DNA of 64,000 bases, taken from the NCBI RefSeq assembly GCF_038719015.1, contig NZ_CP152276.1:3923501-3987500 (forward strand), written 5' to 3'. Within the stretch, counting starts at the first letter, position 1. The number at the start of each line of letters is the position of its first letter. This document shows positions 42,590 through 52,199 of this stretch, piece by piece. Source of the stretch: Nguyenibacter vanlangensis (GTDB lineage Bacteria; Pseudomonadota; Alphaproteobacteria; Acetobacterales; Acetobacteraceae). The notes under the pieces are model-generated. The model searched no databases. It saw only the letters and a program-made list of their open reading frames with translations, and had not been told where the DNA came from. Both the position numbers and the translations under genes were made by a program.

Positions 42590-43927
42590 CTAAAGCGCTT
42601 CGAGCACCAGGCGCTCGGTTCGCGGCCCGAAGAGCAGGACGACGCCGCCGCCGAGCAGCAGGGTCGCGGCGATCGCCGCGAAGACGCCGGGGACGCCGAT
42701 ATGCGGCATCGCTTCGGCCACCAGGACGGGCGAGACAATGGCCCCCAGGCGTCCGATCGCGGACGCGCTTCCGCAGCCGATCGCGCGGAGATGCGTGGGG
42801 AAAAGCTCGGGCGTGTAGGCGTAGAGACTGCCGTAGGCCCCGCTCAGACAGGCCGAGAGGGCGGAGGCGGCCGCGATTACGCCCGCATCGCTGCCCGCGA
42901 TGCTGATCGCGCCGCCCGAGGCGACGCAACCGAGCAGAAACGACGTGATCGTCTGGCGACGGCCGATCACTTCGATCAGGGCACTGGCCAGAAGATAGCC
43001 GGGTAGCTGCGCCGCATAGATCAGTATCGAGAAGCCGAAACTATGCACCATCGTCATCCCGCGTGCGATCAGCAGGCTCGGCATCCATGTGAATACCGCG
43101 TAGTAGCTCGCTGTCAGGCAGAGCCAGACCGTCCATGCGACGAAAAGCCCGCGACGATGCCGCGCCGAAAGCAGGCCACCGCCGTAAGGCAGCACGGGGA
43201 CAGGCAGTATCGCGGGCTCGGATAAGCCGGATACGGGACCCAGTACCGTGCCGCGTGCGGCGATCTGCGCCTCGATCCCGCTCATGACGCGCGCGGCCTC
43301 GTCGGGGCGCCCGATACTCTCCAACCAGCGCGGCGACTCCGGCAGCCGCCTGCGCCACCAGAGCAGCGCCAGCACGGGGAGTGCCGTCAGGCCGATCGCC
43401 TCGCGCCAGCCTGCGGGGCCGCTCGGCACCACGATCCAGCCGATCACGGCCGCCGCGACGAAGCCGCAGGAGAAGAACGCCGCCAGCGCGCTGACGAAGG
43501 CGCCGCGATATCGCGCGGCCACGAATTCGCTGAGATAAGGCGCCACGATGGCGGATTCCGCCCCGGTCCCGAGGCCCGCCAGGATCCGGCTGGCGAGGAA
43601 CGCGGGATAGGACGATACGAGCGCGGAAATGCCCGAGGCCACGCAGAACACCGCCAGGGCCCCCATCATGACCCCACGGCGGCCGAACCGGTCCCCCACC
43701 GCACCGGCACCCAGGGCGCCGAAGAAGAAACCGATATAGGTCGCGCTGCCGACCAGGCCGAGCCTGGCCCCGCTCAGGGCCCATTGCGTCTTGAGCACCG
43801 GAAGCACGAAGGCGATGATCGCGGAATCGAGGCCGTCGAACGTATAGCCGGCGCCCCCGATAAGAAGCAGCACGAGATGGAAGCGCGAGAACGGCAAACG
43901 TTCGATCCGCTGGCCGATGGTGCTCAT
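42590..43927 (-). CDS. MFS transporter, AAHS/SP-type organic-acid importer
   Basis: A 445-residue protein with 12 predicted segments. GGAGYTFDGLDSAIIAFVLP in the first helix and GDRFGRRGVMMGALAV (motif A) match the aromatic-acid:H+ symporter group; WRRRLPESPRWL is the central-loop PESPRWL motif of sugar-porter-like and AAHS carriers. ATG 43927 overlaps the TetR stop (ATGA), so regulator and carrier are coupled. It probably imports the amidohydrolase substrate across the inner membrane. Confidence 0.9.
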   Translation of the reverse strand: MSTIGQRIERLPFSRFHLVLLLIGGAGYTFDGLDSAIIAFVLPVLKTQWALSGARLGLVGSATYIGFFFGALGAGAVGDRFGRRGVMMGALAVFCVASGISALVSSYPAFLASRILAGLGTGAESAIVAPYLSEFVAARYRGAFVSALAAFFSCGFVAAAVIGWIVVPSGPAGWREAIGLTALPVLALLWWRRRLPESPRWLESIGRPDEAARVMSGIEAQIAARGTVLGPVSGLSEPAILPVPVLPYGGGLLSARHRRGLFVAWTVWLCLTASYYAVFTWMPSLLIARGMTMVHSFGFSILIYAAQLPGYLLASALIEVIGRRQTITSFLLGCVASGGAISIAGSDAGVIAAASALSACLSGAYGSLYAYTPELFPTHLRAIGCGSASAIGRLGAIVSPVLVAEAMPHIGVPGVFAAIAATLLLGGGVVLLFGPRTERLVLEAL

Positions 43928-44571
43928 GGCGGTGCGCCGCGGGCGGCCGCGATCTCGCGGCGGAACAGGGCACGCCAATAATGCAGCAGGTCGTCGAAAT
44001 AATCCTCGTCCTGCCGCAGCACCTGCTGCGCGACCATGCCGCGCATCAGGCACATCGTCGCGTTCAGGATCGTCCGTGCCTGTTGCGGCGTGAGCGAGGT
44101 GCTTCGGGCGAGATGCTCCCAGATGCGATCGAGCGCCGCATGAAACGTCGCCACGACCGGTATCAGGCGCAGCCGGAAGGCCTGATTGTTGCGGGCCTCC
44201 GGCAGATACTCCAGCGTGACGTGGAACAGCCGTTTCGCCATCATCTGCCACAGATAATCGACGATACGGTCGGTATCGATGGGAAGAAGCTCGATCCTCG
44301 AGGCGAAATCTTCCAGCGCCGAGGTCGCCTCGCTCAACTGCCACGAGATCGCGGCGACCACGAGGTCTTCCTTGTGCGCGAAATGATGGGTCAGCGCCCC
44401 GCGCGATACCTGCGCCCGTTCGGCCACGTCCTGCGTGGTCAGGCGGGTGTAGCCGTTCTCATGGAGAAGATCGATCGTCGTCTCGAGCAGCGCCATGCGC
44501 GTGGTCTCGCTGCGCTCGGCTTGCGAGCGCCGGCCGCCGGATCTCGTCTCCCGCCGCAATTGCACCTCCAT
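43924..44571 (-). CDS. TetR-family transcriptional regulator
   Basis: A 215-residue regulator: MALLETTIDLLHENGYTRLTTQDVAERAQVSRGALTHHFAHKEDLVVAAI is the HTH with recognition helix. The C-terminal domain is helical and ligand-binding by analogy. It lies in the middle of a minus-strand cluster and probably senses the imported compound. A candidate quasi-palindrome (ACGA-N6-TCGT) is at 47577-47590, upstream of the TonB gene. Confidence 0.88.
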   Translation of the reverse strand: MEVQLRRETRSGGRRSQAERSETTRMALLETTIDLLHENGYTRLTTQDVAERAQVSRGALTHHFAHKEDLVVAAISWQLSEATSALEDFASRIELLPIDTDRIVDYLWQMMAKRLFHVTLEYLPEARNNQAFRLRLIPVVATFHAALDRIWEHLARSTSLTPQQARTILNATMCLMRGMVAQQVLRQDEDYFDDLLHYWRALFRREIAAARGAPP

Positions 44572-44650
44572 GATGAATCTCCGGTCGCAGATCAAGCACG
44601 CGGGAGTGTAGCGGTGGGGTGGCCATCCCGCCAAGCCGCCGGGCGCCAGG

Positions 44651-45142
44651 TCATCCGTACGTCGCCAATAGGCCGCGGGCGATCAGCGGCGCCGTTGCGA
44701 GCTGAACGAGCGTTTCGAAACTTCTGAGATCGACGGAAACGAAATGGCGGGCGTCGTGCAGCAGATTGATCGTGCCGATCACCGTACCGTTCCAGCGCAC
44801 CGGGAAATTGACGGCGCTCGCGCAACCGAGGGATGCGATGATCGCGTGGTCCGCATAGGCCGCCCGCACCGCATCCTCGTCCGGAGCATGAAAGATGCGC
44901 GCCTCGAACAGCGCGGCTTGGGCCCAGGGCGCGTCTGCCACCGGCTTCGCCCCGCCGATCGGATAGCGGGCCGGGTCGTTCGTCCAGACGCGCCGGCAAA
45001 GGGCCGCTTCCGGATCGTGCTGCAGGATCGTCGCAAGCCGATATCCCGGATCGTCGAAAAAGGCCGCCATCAGAGCCGAGAAGCCCGCATCGGGTTGTGG
45101 CGTGTCCGCGAAGGCGCGCAGGACGCCGGCGACGGATCGCAT
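44651..45142 (-). CDS. GAF-domain protein
   Basis: A 163-residue single GAF domain: ATILQHDPEAALCRRVWTNDPARYPIGGAKPV, HAIIASLGCASAVNFPVRWNGTVIGTINLLHDARHFVSVDL. The NxPVxxxGxxIGTINLL stretch is the GAF core strand. It likely binds a small ligand. ATG 45142 overlaps the TonB receptor stop (ATGA), so it is co-translated with the receptor. There is no output domain, and a role as intracellular binding protein or enzyme is open. Confidence 0.82.
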   Translation of the reverse strand: MRSVAGVLRAFADTPQPDAGFSALMAAFFDDPGYRLATILQHDPEAALCRRVWTNDPARYPIGGAKPVADAPWAQAALFEARIFHAPDEDAVRAAYADHAIIASLGCASAVNFPVRWNGTVIGTINLLHDARHFVSVDLRSFETLVQLATAPLIARGLLATYG

Positions 45143-47502
45143 CAGAATTCCGCCCCCACCGTCACCATCGCCGAGAACGGCGCGGCGACATAATAGGAGG
45201 GGGTGTTGCCGGCGATCGTGGTGCCGTAGATCCCCTTCGTCATCCGTGCGTTCGGCTGGATAACGGCGACCTGGCTCAGATACGGGACATCGGAGAGATT
45301 GGCCAGATTGAGCCGGATGCTCGGTTTGTGCAGCATGCCCATGTTCGGCAGACGGTAGCCCAGTCCGAGATCGACCGTCTTGTAGGCGGGCATCGACTGG
45401 TCGTTCATGAAAGTCGCATACTGGCTGTCGACCCATTTGAACGTCAAGTTGGCGAAGAACGGGCCGCGCGTGTAATTGACGCCGAGCGTGGTGATGAATT
45501 TCGGGCTGGCGACCATGGTCCGCCCCTTCGTCGGCAGGAGATCGCGTCCTACGGCGAGGTTGTTGTCGAGGCGGGCATCGAGGTACTGGCCGTTCACATA
45601 GGGCGAGAATCCCAGGAACGGCTTGAGCGCCACTTCGGCCGTCACGCCGCGGATCGTCTCGCCGCCGGCGGAGATGGCCTGCTGGACGGGTGCGCCGTTC
45701 AGATAGGTCAGCGCCACGAGCTGTCGGTTCGTCAAGTTCATGTTGAACAGCGCCATGTCGAAATCGAACATGCCATGATAACGCATGCCGATTTCCTCGC
45801 CGATGCTGTATTCGGCGCGCGCGGAGGGATTCCCCGCCGACGTCACCTTGCCCGTCGTGACGTTGAAGGAGGTCGGATAGGTGCTCAACGTCACCGGCGG
45901 CCGCGTGTTCGTCGTGCCGTTGACGTAGAGCTGGACCTGCCGGTTCACCTGCCAGGACATTGCGACACGCGGCATCGGCTGCGTGATCGCCGACGAGTAA
46001 TGATAGGGCGCGCCCGGCAGCTCGTTGGTGCCGGAGAGATAATACATCATCGCCTTCAGCCCGGCCGTGAGCTTGACCCGATCCTGGAACAGGCTCTGCG
46101 TGTCGGAGACGTAGAATTCGTTGATCTGCGAGCTTTCCTGGAAATGGTTGCCGGTATAGATCGCCCCGTTCGGCGCGCGGAGGACGTATTTGCCGAAAGC
46201 GTTGGGAGAATTGCCGTCCGAGTCGAGCGGCGTGTAGCCGCCGACCTGCTCCATGTTCCAATGGTCGTACCAGTACCCGGCGATCAAGTGGTTCGTGGTG
46301 GTCGGGTCGTATTGCACGTATGCGTTGACGCCGGTTGCGAACTGCGTCTGGTTGGAATGAACCATTGCCGGCGTAACGGCGCTCGGAAGCCCCGGATCGA
46401 CCTTCTGATCGCCGAAGTAGAAAGCATTCCTGTTGATGGTCGTCTGGCCAGGGCTGTCCACCTGCGTCCAGTGAAAATACGGCGTGATGTGCAGTCTCAG
46501 ATTTTCGGCAAGCGCGACTTCGTTCTGCCATGACAGGAGAACGTTCTGCCGGTTGTATACGTAAGATTTCCAGTAATTCGTGGTCTTTCCGGGGAGGTAA
46601 TTCGATGCATAGGTATTTTGGGAGAAATTGTCTCCGGCCGTGTTCGATGCCTCCCAACCGGCGAGGGTGAAGGGCGCGAGGCGGGCATTGTCCCAATCCG
46701 AATATGAGATGAAGAGCGACGATTTCGCGCTGTCACGCCATTCCCTGACCGCCTTGAAATCCACATGATCGCGCGTGTTGCGTCCGGGGCCCGTGTAGTT
46801 GTCCGCAGCCGCCCGCGCGTAGGACGCGAACAGCCTGATGCCGGAATGACCGATCTCGCCGCTATCGGCACGGGCGAAGACACGCTGTCCGCGAAATGAG
46901 CCGTAGCTGTAATCCACCATGGCCCCGCGGCGGCGCGACGGGTCGCGGACGGATTCGATCAGTTCGCCGCCGGATGCGGTTTGAACGGGATCATTGATGC
47001 GCGATGTGCCGGCGATCAGGGTGATGTCGGAAATGTTCTCGTTGTCGGCCCAGGTCTCGGTGTATGGCCAGTAATAGGCCTGATCGACCCCGGGCGCCCC
47101 CTCGATGGTCCAGCCCATTTCCGTCGAATCGAGTCCGCGCACCGAAATATTGTTTCGGACCGACAGACCATAAGCGTCCGAGGAGCCGAAATTCACGCCC
47201 GGCAGGGACGCCGCGATCTGCAATGGCGACGAAGCGGCACCGCGCTGCTGAATGGCCGTTGCGCTGATCGAGTTTGTCGCCTCGGGTGCATGCTGACGCT
47301 TCATGAGCCCACCGGCGAGGGTTCGCGCGGCACTGACCTGTATTTCTTCCGGGTCTTGCTGCAGGGAGGCGGATGCCGGTTTCTTGGCCACGCCGTGCGC
47401 GGCCTTGGAGGGCGCCCCCAGTGCCCCGGAAACAGGGGGTGCGACCTGCGTCAGCACCGTGGCGCAGAGCAGGATACCGGGGCTGGAGACGATCTTGCGC
47501 AT
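45142..47502 (-). CDS. TonB-dependent outer-membrane receptor
   Basis: A 786-residue protein with signal peptide (ILLCATVLTQVAPPVSGALGA), a TonB-box-like EEIQVSA near residue 52, a plug domain (SISATAIQQRGAASSPLQIAASLPGVNFG, VRGLDSTEMGWTIEGAP) and a long beta-barrel ending PFSAMVTVGAEF with the terminal Phe. Substrate unknown; the plug resembles non-siderophore receptors. First gene of the minus-strand unit that continues to the amidohydrolase, so it should import that compound through the outer membrane. Confidence 0.92.
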   Translation of the reverse strand: MRKIVSSPGILLCATVLTQVAPPVSGALGAPSKAAHGVAKKPASASLQQDPEEIQVSAARTLAGGLMKRQHAPEATNSISATAIQQRGAASSPLQIAASLPGVNFGSSDAYGLSVRNNISVRGLDSTEMGWTIEGAPGVDQAYYWPYTETWADNENISDITLIAGTSRINDPVQTASGGELIESVRDPSRRRGAMVDYSYGSFRGQRVFARADSGEIGHSGIRLFASYARAAADNYTGPGRNTRDHVDFKAVREWRDSAKSSLFISYSDWDNARLAPFTLAGWEASNTAGDNFSQNTYASNYLPGKTTNYWKSYVYNRQNVLLSWQNEVALAENLRLHITPYFHWTQVDSPGQTTINRNAFYFGDQKVDPGLPSAVTPAMVHSNQTQFATGVNAYVQYDPTTTNHLIAGYWYDHWNMEQVGGYTPLDSDGNSPNAFGKYVLRAPNGAIYTGNHFQESSQINEFYVSDTQSLFQDRVKLTAGLKAMMYYLSGTNELPGAPYHYSSAITQPMPRVAMSWQVNRQVQLYVNGTTNTRPPVTLSTYPTSFNVTTGKVTSAGNPSARAEYSIGEEIGMRYHGMFDFDMALFNMNLTNRQLVALTYLNGAPVQQAISAGGETIRGVTAEVALKPFLGFSPYVNGQYLDARLDNNLAVGRDLLPTKGRTMVASPKFITTLGVNYTRGPFFANLTFKWVDSQYATFMNDQSMPAYKTVDLGLGYRLPNMGMLHKPSIRLNLANLSDVPYLSQVAVIQPNARMTKGIYGTTIAGNTPSYYVAAPFSAMVTVGAEF

Positions 47503-47762
47503 TGTGCTGATTGCCTTGGCGAGGGGGTGGTTCGCTTCATTATCGCCCTACGAATCGATATCGCAACTAAAAACATACGAGTCGGTTCGTTTTTGCGTGG
47601 GCACTGTTCAGTGCGCCGCCACGATCGGGGCGTAATTTTGCAGCCGCGCCCGAATGGCTTCAGTGCGAAGGAAACGTCCTGACCGATCGCGATTCAGATG
47701 TCCAATGCACGCAATGCGGTCCCATGCCTTTCCCCCCCCATCTACAGTAGGCGGACGGCCGG

Positions 47763-48208
47763 TTACTGGTCATGATTGCCGCTCGATTCGAGCAGCAGGT
47801 AATCGCCTTCGGGCGCCGAGCCGGTGCCTATCTCGACGAAGTTGCAAGCACGATAGAACGCCATCGCCGGCTGGTTGGCGAGCAGGCACTTGAGCCGGTA
47901 GCGTTTCGCCGGCCAGCCCGGCAGCGCGCGTAACAACGCCCGGCCGACGCCGCGCCGAAAATATGACCGTTCCACGTGCAGGTGGTGGATGAAATCATCC
48001 GGCTCCCAGAGCGACATGAAACCAGCAAGCCGTCCCCCTTGTCCATAAGCGACAAGCAGCCTTTCCCCGTCGGTCTGCGCGTCGAAGTCGGCCAGGGCGA
48101 ATGCGCTTTCCGGTTGCCATGCAAAGGTTTCACGCCGCGAACGTAGAACAGTTCGCGCAGGGCCGGCCTATCTTCGGCGACACCATCACGTATGAAAATC
48201 GTCATCAT
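47763..48208 (-). pseudogene. GNAT acetyltransferase, frameshifted
   Basis: The frame from ATG 48208 begins MMTIFIRDGVAEDRPALREL and FYVR, then the expected continuation (RETFAWQPESAFALADFDAQ, LLVAYGQGGRLAGF) lies in another frame from about 48145, followed by MSLWEPDDFIHHLHVERSYFRRGVGRALL (acetyl-CoA loop) to 47763. One indel breaks the gene; a sequencing error is possible. The protein would be a small N-acetyltransferase. Confidence 0.75.
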
Positions 48209-48332
48209 TCTCTTGTCTGGCTGGGAGAATCCGGGAATGCAAGCTTCCGTATCCTCTTCCCCAACCCGGGGGTGAAGGGGACGATTATCCCCTTCCGGGT
48301 GTAGGGCAGCGCCCTGCGTCTCCACCCCCGTT

Positions 48333-48383
48333 AGAGCGCATCTTGACCTGTTCAAACGAGTCCGTTTGAACGGGACTTGCTCT
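48333..48383. repeat. palindromic element, family A copy 1
   Basis: Bounded by AGAGC (48333) and GCTCT (48379-48383). Its core GTTCAAACG-AGTC-CGTTTGAAC (48350-48371) is a perfect 9-bp stem. The core recurs at 59941-59968. Confidence 0.75.
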
Positions 48384-48392
48384 GGTGTCCTG

Positions 48393-48420
48393 CCGAGAAA
48401 TTCTTATGAGAATTTCTCGG
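48393..48420. repeat. palindrome with 12-bp stem
   Basis: CCGAGAAATTCT (48393-48404), loop TATG, exact complement 48409-48420. It belongs to the repeat cluster after the transglutaminase gene. Confidence 0.7.
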
Positions 48421-48447
48421 ACCAGCAGGCCACTAAAATATTGATTC

Positions 48448-48500
48448 TAGTGTCCTTTCGATTCCGAAATTCGCTTGCGAATTTCGGAATCAGGACACTA
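48448..48500. repeat. large palindrome supplying the transglutaminase stop codon
   Basis: Inner stem 48460-48474 pairs exactly with 48477-48491 (15 bp) around TT; outer TAGTGTCCT (48448-48456) pairs with 48492-48500, a three-base bulge between. Its last three bases CTA are the TAG stop of the minus-strand gene, so the element also can act as its terminator. Confidence 0.75.
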
Positions 48501-51500
48501 GGCGAACCGTCGCAGGTCCAGCGTGCGCGGCTGCTCCAGCGAGCGGGCGGGCACGGGGGCCGCCATGGGGCCCACCGTGTGGCCGAACGGGAAGAAGCGC
48601 GTGCGGCGCCGCGCCTCGGCCTCGTTCGCGTTCACCGGCCGGGTTTCGTAATTGCGGCCGCCCGGGTGTGCGACATGGTAGGTCAGGCCGCCGATGCTGC
48701 GGCCGGTCCAGCCGTCATACACGTCGAAGACAAGCGGCGACTGTGCGCCCACGGTCGGGTGCAGGGCGCTGGGCGGGTTCCAGGCCTTGAAGCGTACCCC
48801 GCCGACATATTCGCCCTGCCGGTCGGTGCGGGTCAGCGGTATGCCCACGCCGTTGCAGGCCAGCACGTAGCGTTCGTCCACCCAGCCCGAGACGCGGACC
48901 TGCACCCGCTCGGCGGAACTGTCGACATAGCGGACGGTGCCGCCCGAGCCGGGTTCCTCGGCCAGGGTGTGCCATGGTTCCAGCGCGTGGCGCAGTTCCA
49001 GCGTCATGCCCAGCAGCGGGATCGTGCCGATTTCGGGGAAGCGGAATTCGAAATGCGGCGCGAACCAGGCTGCGTCCAGCGGCGCGCCCAGCGCGCGCAG
49101 TTCGGCGATCGCGTCCTCGAAATCCTGGCGGACGAAATGCGGCAGCATGAAATCGTCATGCAGGCGGGTGCCCCAGCGGACCAGGCGCCGGTCATAGGGC
49201 TGGTTCCAGAAGGCCGCCACCGCCGCGCGCATCAGCAGCATCTGTGCCGCTGCCATCTGGTGATGGGGCGGCATTTCGAAGGCGCGATATTCCACCAGCC
49301 CCAGCCGGCCGGAGCTGCTTTCGGGGGCATAGAGCTTGTCGATGCAGAATTCGGTGCGGTGGGTGTTGCCCGTCATGTCCGCCAGCAGGTTGCGGAACAG
49401 CCGGTCGGTCAGCCAGGGCGGCGTCGGCTGGTCGGGCCGCACCTGCGCGAAGGCGATTTCCAGTTCCGCGACGCTGTCGCCGCGGGCCTCGTCCACCCGG
49501 GGGTGCTGCGAGGACGGGCCGATGAACAGCCCGCTGAACAGGTAGGACAGCGCGGGATGGTTGTGCCAGAAGCCCAGCAGCGATTTCAGCAGGTCGGGCC
49601 GGCGCAGGAACGGGCTGTCGCCGGCGCGGGCGGCGCCCATGACCACGTGGTTGCCGCCGCCGGTGCCGACATGCCGCCCGTCGACCATGAATTTCTCGGC
49701 CACCAGCCCGACCTGCCGCGCCTGTTCGTACAGTTCCTGGCTGCGGGTGACGTGCTCGTCCCAACTGGCGGCGGGGTGGACATTCACCTCGATCACCCCG
49801 GGATCCGGCGTGATCGAGAAATTCAGCAGGCGCGGGTCGCGCGGCGGCTGGTAGCCCTCCAGCACCACCTTGCGGCCGAAGGCGCGGGCCGTGTCCTCGA
49901 TCGCCGCGCAGAGATCCAGCCAGTCCTCGGCCGCGTAGAGGGGCGGGAAGAAGACGTGCAGGATGCCGCCCCGGGCCTCGACCGCGAGGGCGGTCCGCAC
50001 CAGTTCGGGCTCTTCGCGGCCGACCGCGACCAGATGCTCGGCGATCGCGCGGTCCAGGCCGATCCGGCCGCCACCGGGATGAGGGGGCAGGGCGGGTAGG
50101 TCGGACAGTTCGGGTTCAGCCCCGTCCGGAATGCTGCCCGGAATGCCCGGAATATTGCCCGGAACATTGCTGGGAACGCCCTGGCGCATCCATTCCGGCG
50201 CGCCGTTGCCGGCCGGCCCGGCCCGGCGGGCCAGGCCCGGATGGGGCGGCAGCGGCGCGACGGGCGCGAAGGGGTCGCGCGCCATGTCCTGGTCGATGCT
50301 GCCGTCCTCGGCCCAGAGCAGGCTTTGCAGCGGCAGGCGGAAGCCGACCGGCGCGTCGCCCGGGACCAGGAACATCAGGTCGCCGCGGAAGAACCAGCGC
50401 CCGGACTGCCAGCGCCGTACCCCGTCGCGCACCACGACGCGCAGCGGCAGCACGCTGCCCACCGGCATGTTCAGCCCGTGGCCATAGACCCGGGCCAGGC
50501 GCTCGCGTTCCAGCGGATCGCGCAGCTTGGCGTCCTCGACGATCACGTTGGCGGGCAGGCGGTGCTCGCGCCACAGATAATAGTGGATGTCCTCGTAGGC
50601 CGGGCTGACCAGGCCGGGATCGACCTGCAGCCGTTCGGCCAGCGCGCGGCAGAAGGCGGCGGCGTCCTGTTCGGTCGCGTCGTCGCGGTCATCGTCCGAG
50701 GCCAGCAGCGCCGGGTCGGTCCAGATCGGCTGGCCGTCGCGGCGCCAATGGCACAGCAGCGCCCAGCGCGGCAATTGCTCGCCGGGATAATGCTTGCCCA
50801 GCACGTGCTGGATCGCCGCCCCGCCGGACCAGAGCGGCAGCAGGCGGCGCAGCAGCCGCCCGGCATAGGCCCGCTTGGTCGGGCCCAGCGCGTCGACGTT
50901 CCATTCCGGCGCGTCCATGTCGGCGGCGGCGATGAAGGTCGGCTCGCCCCCCATGGTCAGGTCGACATCCCCGGCCTGCAGCGTCGCGTCGACCGCGCGG
51001 CCGGCCGCGAGGATCGCCTGCCATTGCGCGTCGTCATAGGGGCGGGTGGTGCGCGGCGTCTCGAGCACGCGGGTGACCGACATCGTGAAATCGAATTCGG
51101 TCTCGCATGGCTCGATCAGGCCGGTGATCGGGGCGGCGGAGGCGGGTTCGGGGGTCGCGGCCAGCGGGATGTGGCCCTCGCCGGTCAGCAGGCCGGACGT
51201 GGCGTCCAGGCCGATCCATCCGGCGCCGGGGAGATAGACCTCGGCCCAGGCATGGAGGTCGGTGAAATCCGCGCTGGGGCCCTCGGGGCCGGTCACGGGC
51301 TTCTGGTCCGCCACGAGCTGGATCAGATAGCCCGAGACGAATCGGGCGGCGAAGCCCAGGTGGCGCAGGATCTGTACCAGCAGCCAGGCGCTGTCGCGGC
51401 AGGAGCCGCAGGCGCGTTCCAGCGTTTCCTCGGGCGTCCAGACACCTGGTTCCATCCGTACGACATAGGCGATGCGCTGCTGGATCTGCTGGTTCAGCGC

Positions 51501-51938
51501 GACCAGCATGTCGACGGTGTGCCGGGGCGTGCGGTCGATCCCGTCCAGCAGGGTCGCGAGCAGGGGCCCCGGCGTCTCGCGGACCCGGTACGGCGCCAGT
51601 TCCCCGGCCAGCACGGGGTCATAGGCGAAGGGCCATTGTTCGGCCTGGGGCTCGAGGAAGAAATCGAACGGGTTGATCGTCGCCATGTCGGCGACCAGAT
51701 CGACCGCGACGTCGAAATGGGTGATCCGCTCGGGGAAGACGACCCGCGCCTGGTAGTTGCCCGAAGGATCCTGCATCCAGTTGATGAAATGCGGTTTCGG
51801 CTCGATCCGCAGCGCGTAGGACAGGACGGGCGTTCGGGCATGGGACGCCGGGCGGAGCCGGATGGTCTGTGGTCCCAGCGAGACCGGACGGTCGTAGCTG
51901 TAGCGGGTGCGATGTGTCAGCGCGACATGCAGGGTCAT
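48498..51938 (-). CDS. large transglutaminase-like protein with DUF2126 domain
   Basis: A 1146-residue protein. N-terminal bacterial transglutaminase-like domain (HVALTHRTRYSYDRPVSLGPQTIRLRP), transglutaminase core with Cys in ACGSCRDSAWLLVQILRHLGFAARFVSGYL, His in DLHAWAEVYL and Asp in GLDATSG, then a long DUF2126 region from about residue 300 (GGEPTFI, LLNFSITPDPGVIEVNVHPAASW, DGRHVGTGGGNHVVMG), whose circularly permuted layout suggests glutamine-synthetase- or ATP-grasp-like chemistry. It is divergent from the ATP-grasp gene at 52200. Confidence 0.9.
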   Translation of the reverse strand: MTLHVALTHRTRYSYDRPVSLGPQTIRLRPASHARTPVLSYALRIEPKPHFINWMQDPSGNYQARVVFPERITHFDVAVDLVADMATINPFDFFLEPQAEQWPFAYDPVLAGELAPYRVRETPGPLLATLLDGIDRTPRHTVDMLVALNQQIQQRIAYVVRMEPGVWTPEETLERACGSCRDSAWLLVQILRHLGFAARFVSGYLIQLVADQKPVTGPEGPSADFTDLHAWAEVYLPGAGWIGLDATSGLLTGEGHIPLAATPEPASAAPITGLIEPCETEFDFTMSVTRVLETPRTTRPYDDAQWQAILAAGRAVDATLQAGDVDLTMGGEPTFIAAADMDAPEWNVDALGPTKRAYAGRLLRRLLPLWSGGAAIQHVLGKHYPGEQLPRWALLCHWRRDGQPIWTDPALLASDDDRDDATEQDAAAFCRALAERLQVDPGLVSPAYEDIHYYLWREHRLPANVIVEDAKLRDPLERERLARVYGHGLNMPVGSVLPLRVVVRDGVRRWQSGRWFFRGDLMFLVPGDAPVGFRLPLQSLLWAEDGSIDQDMARDPFAPVAPLPPHPGLARRAGPAGNGAPEWMRQGVPSNVPGNIPGIPGSIPDGAEPELSDLPALPPHPGGGRIGLDRAIAEHLVAVGREEPELVRTALAVEARGGILHVFFPPLYAAEDWLDLCAAIEDTARAFGRKVVLEGYQPPRDPRLLNFSITPDPGVIEVNVHPAASWDEHVTRSQELYEQARQVGLVAEKFMVDGRHVGTGGGNHVVMGAARAGDSPFLRRPDLLKSLLGFWHNHPALSYLFSGLFIGPSSQHPRVDEARGDSVAELEIAFAQVRPDQPTPPWLTDRLFRNLLADMTGNTHRTEFCIDKLYAPESSSGRLGLVEYRAFEMPPHHQMAAAQMLLMRAAVAAFWNQPYDRRLVRWGTRLHDDFMLPHFVRQDFEDAIAELRALGAPLDAAWFAPHFEFRFPEIGTIPLLGMTLELRHALEPWHTLAEEPGSGGTVRYVDSSAERVQVRVSGWVDERYVLACNGVGIPLTRTDRQGEYVGGVRFKAWNPPSALHPTVGAQSPLVFDVYDGWTGRSIGGLTYHVAHPGGRNYETRPVNANEAEARRRTRFFPFGHTVGPMAAPVPARSLEQPRTLDLRRFA

Positions 51939-52199
51939 GCATCGACCTTGGTCAGTGATCTTCCGGACGGACCTGTTCCGGTCCGGTGACGGTAGACCAG
52001 CTCGGCCGCCCGCGAACAGGGGAAATACCCAAAATTCACATCATCCGGCTCCGAAATGATCGCACTGTCGAGAGCGTGCCGATTGGCCCTTGGCGGCGAC
52101 CCGTTTTCTTGCTTGGCTGTCTGGAAATCGGACCAGCAGGTGGGTGGACATGAATCCTTCGCGCCTGATCTCCCCTCATGCCGGGGAGAGCACGGGACA

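Noticed and set aside
47503..47762. Firm TetR operator upstream of the TonB receptor
   Set aside because: ACGA-N6-TCGT at 47577-47590 is symmetrical only over four bases per arm, too little to call a site.
50241..51989. Plus-strand open frame opposite the large transglutaminase gene
   Set aside because: The minus-strand frame has clear domain motifs over its full length; the plus-strand translation has none.
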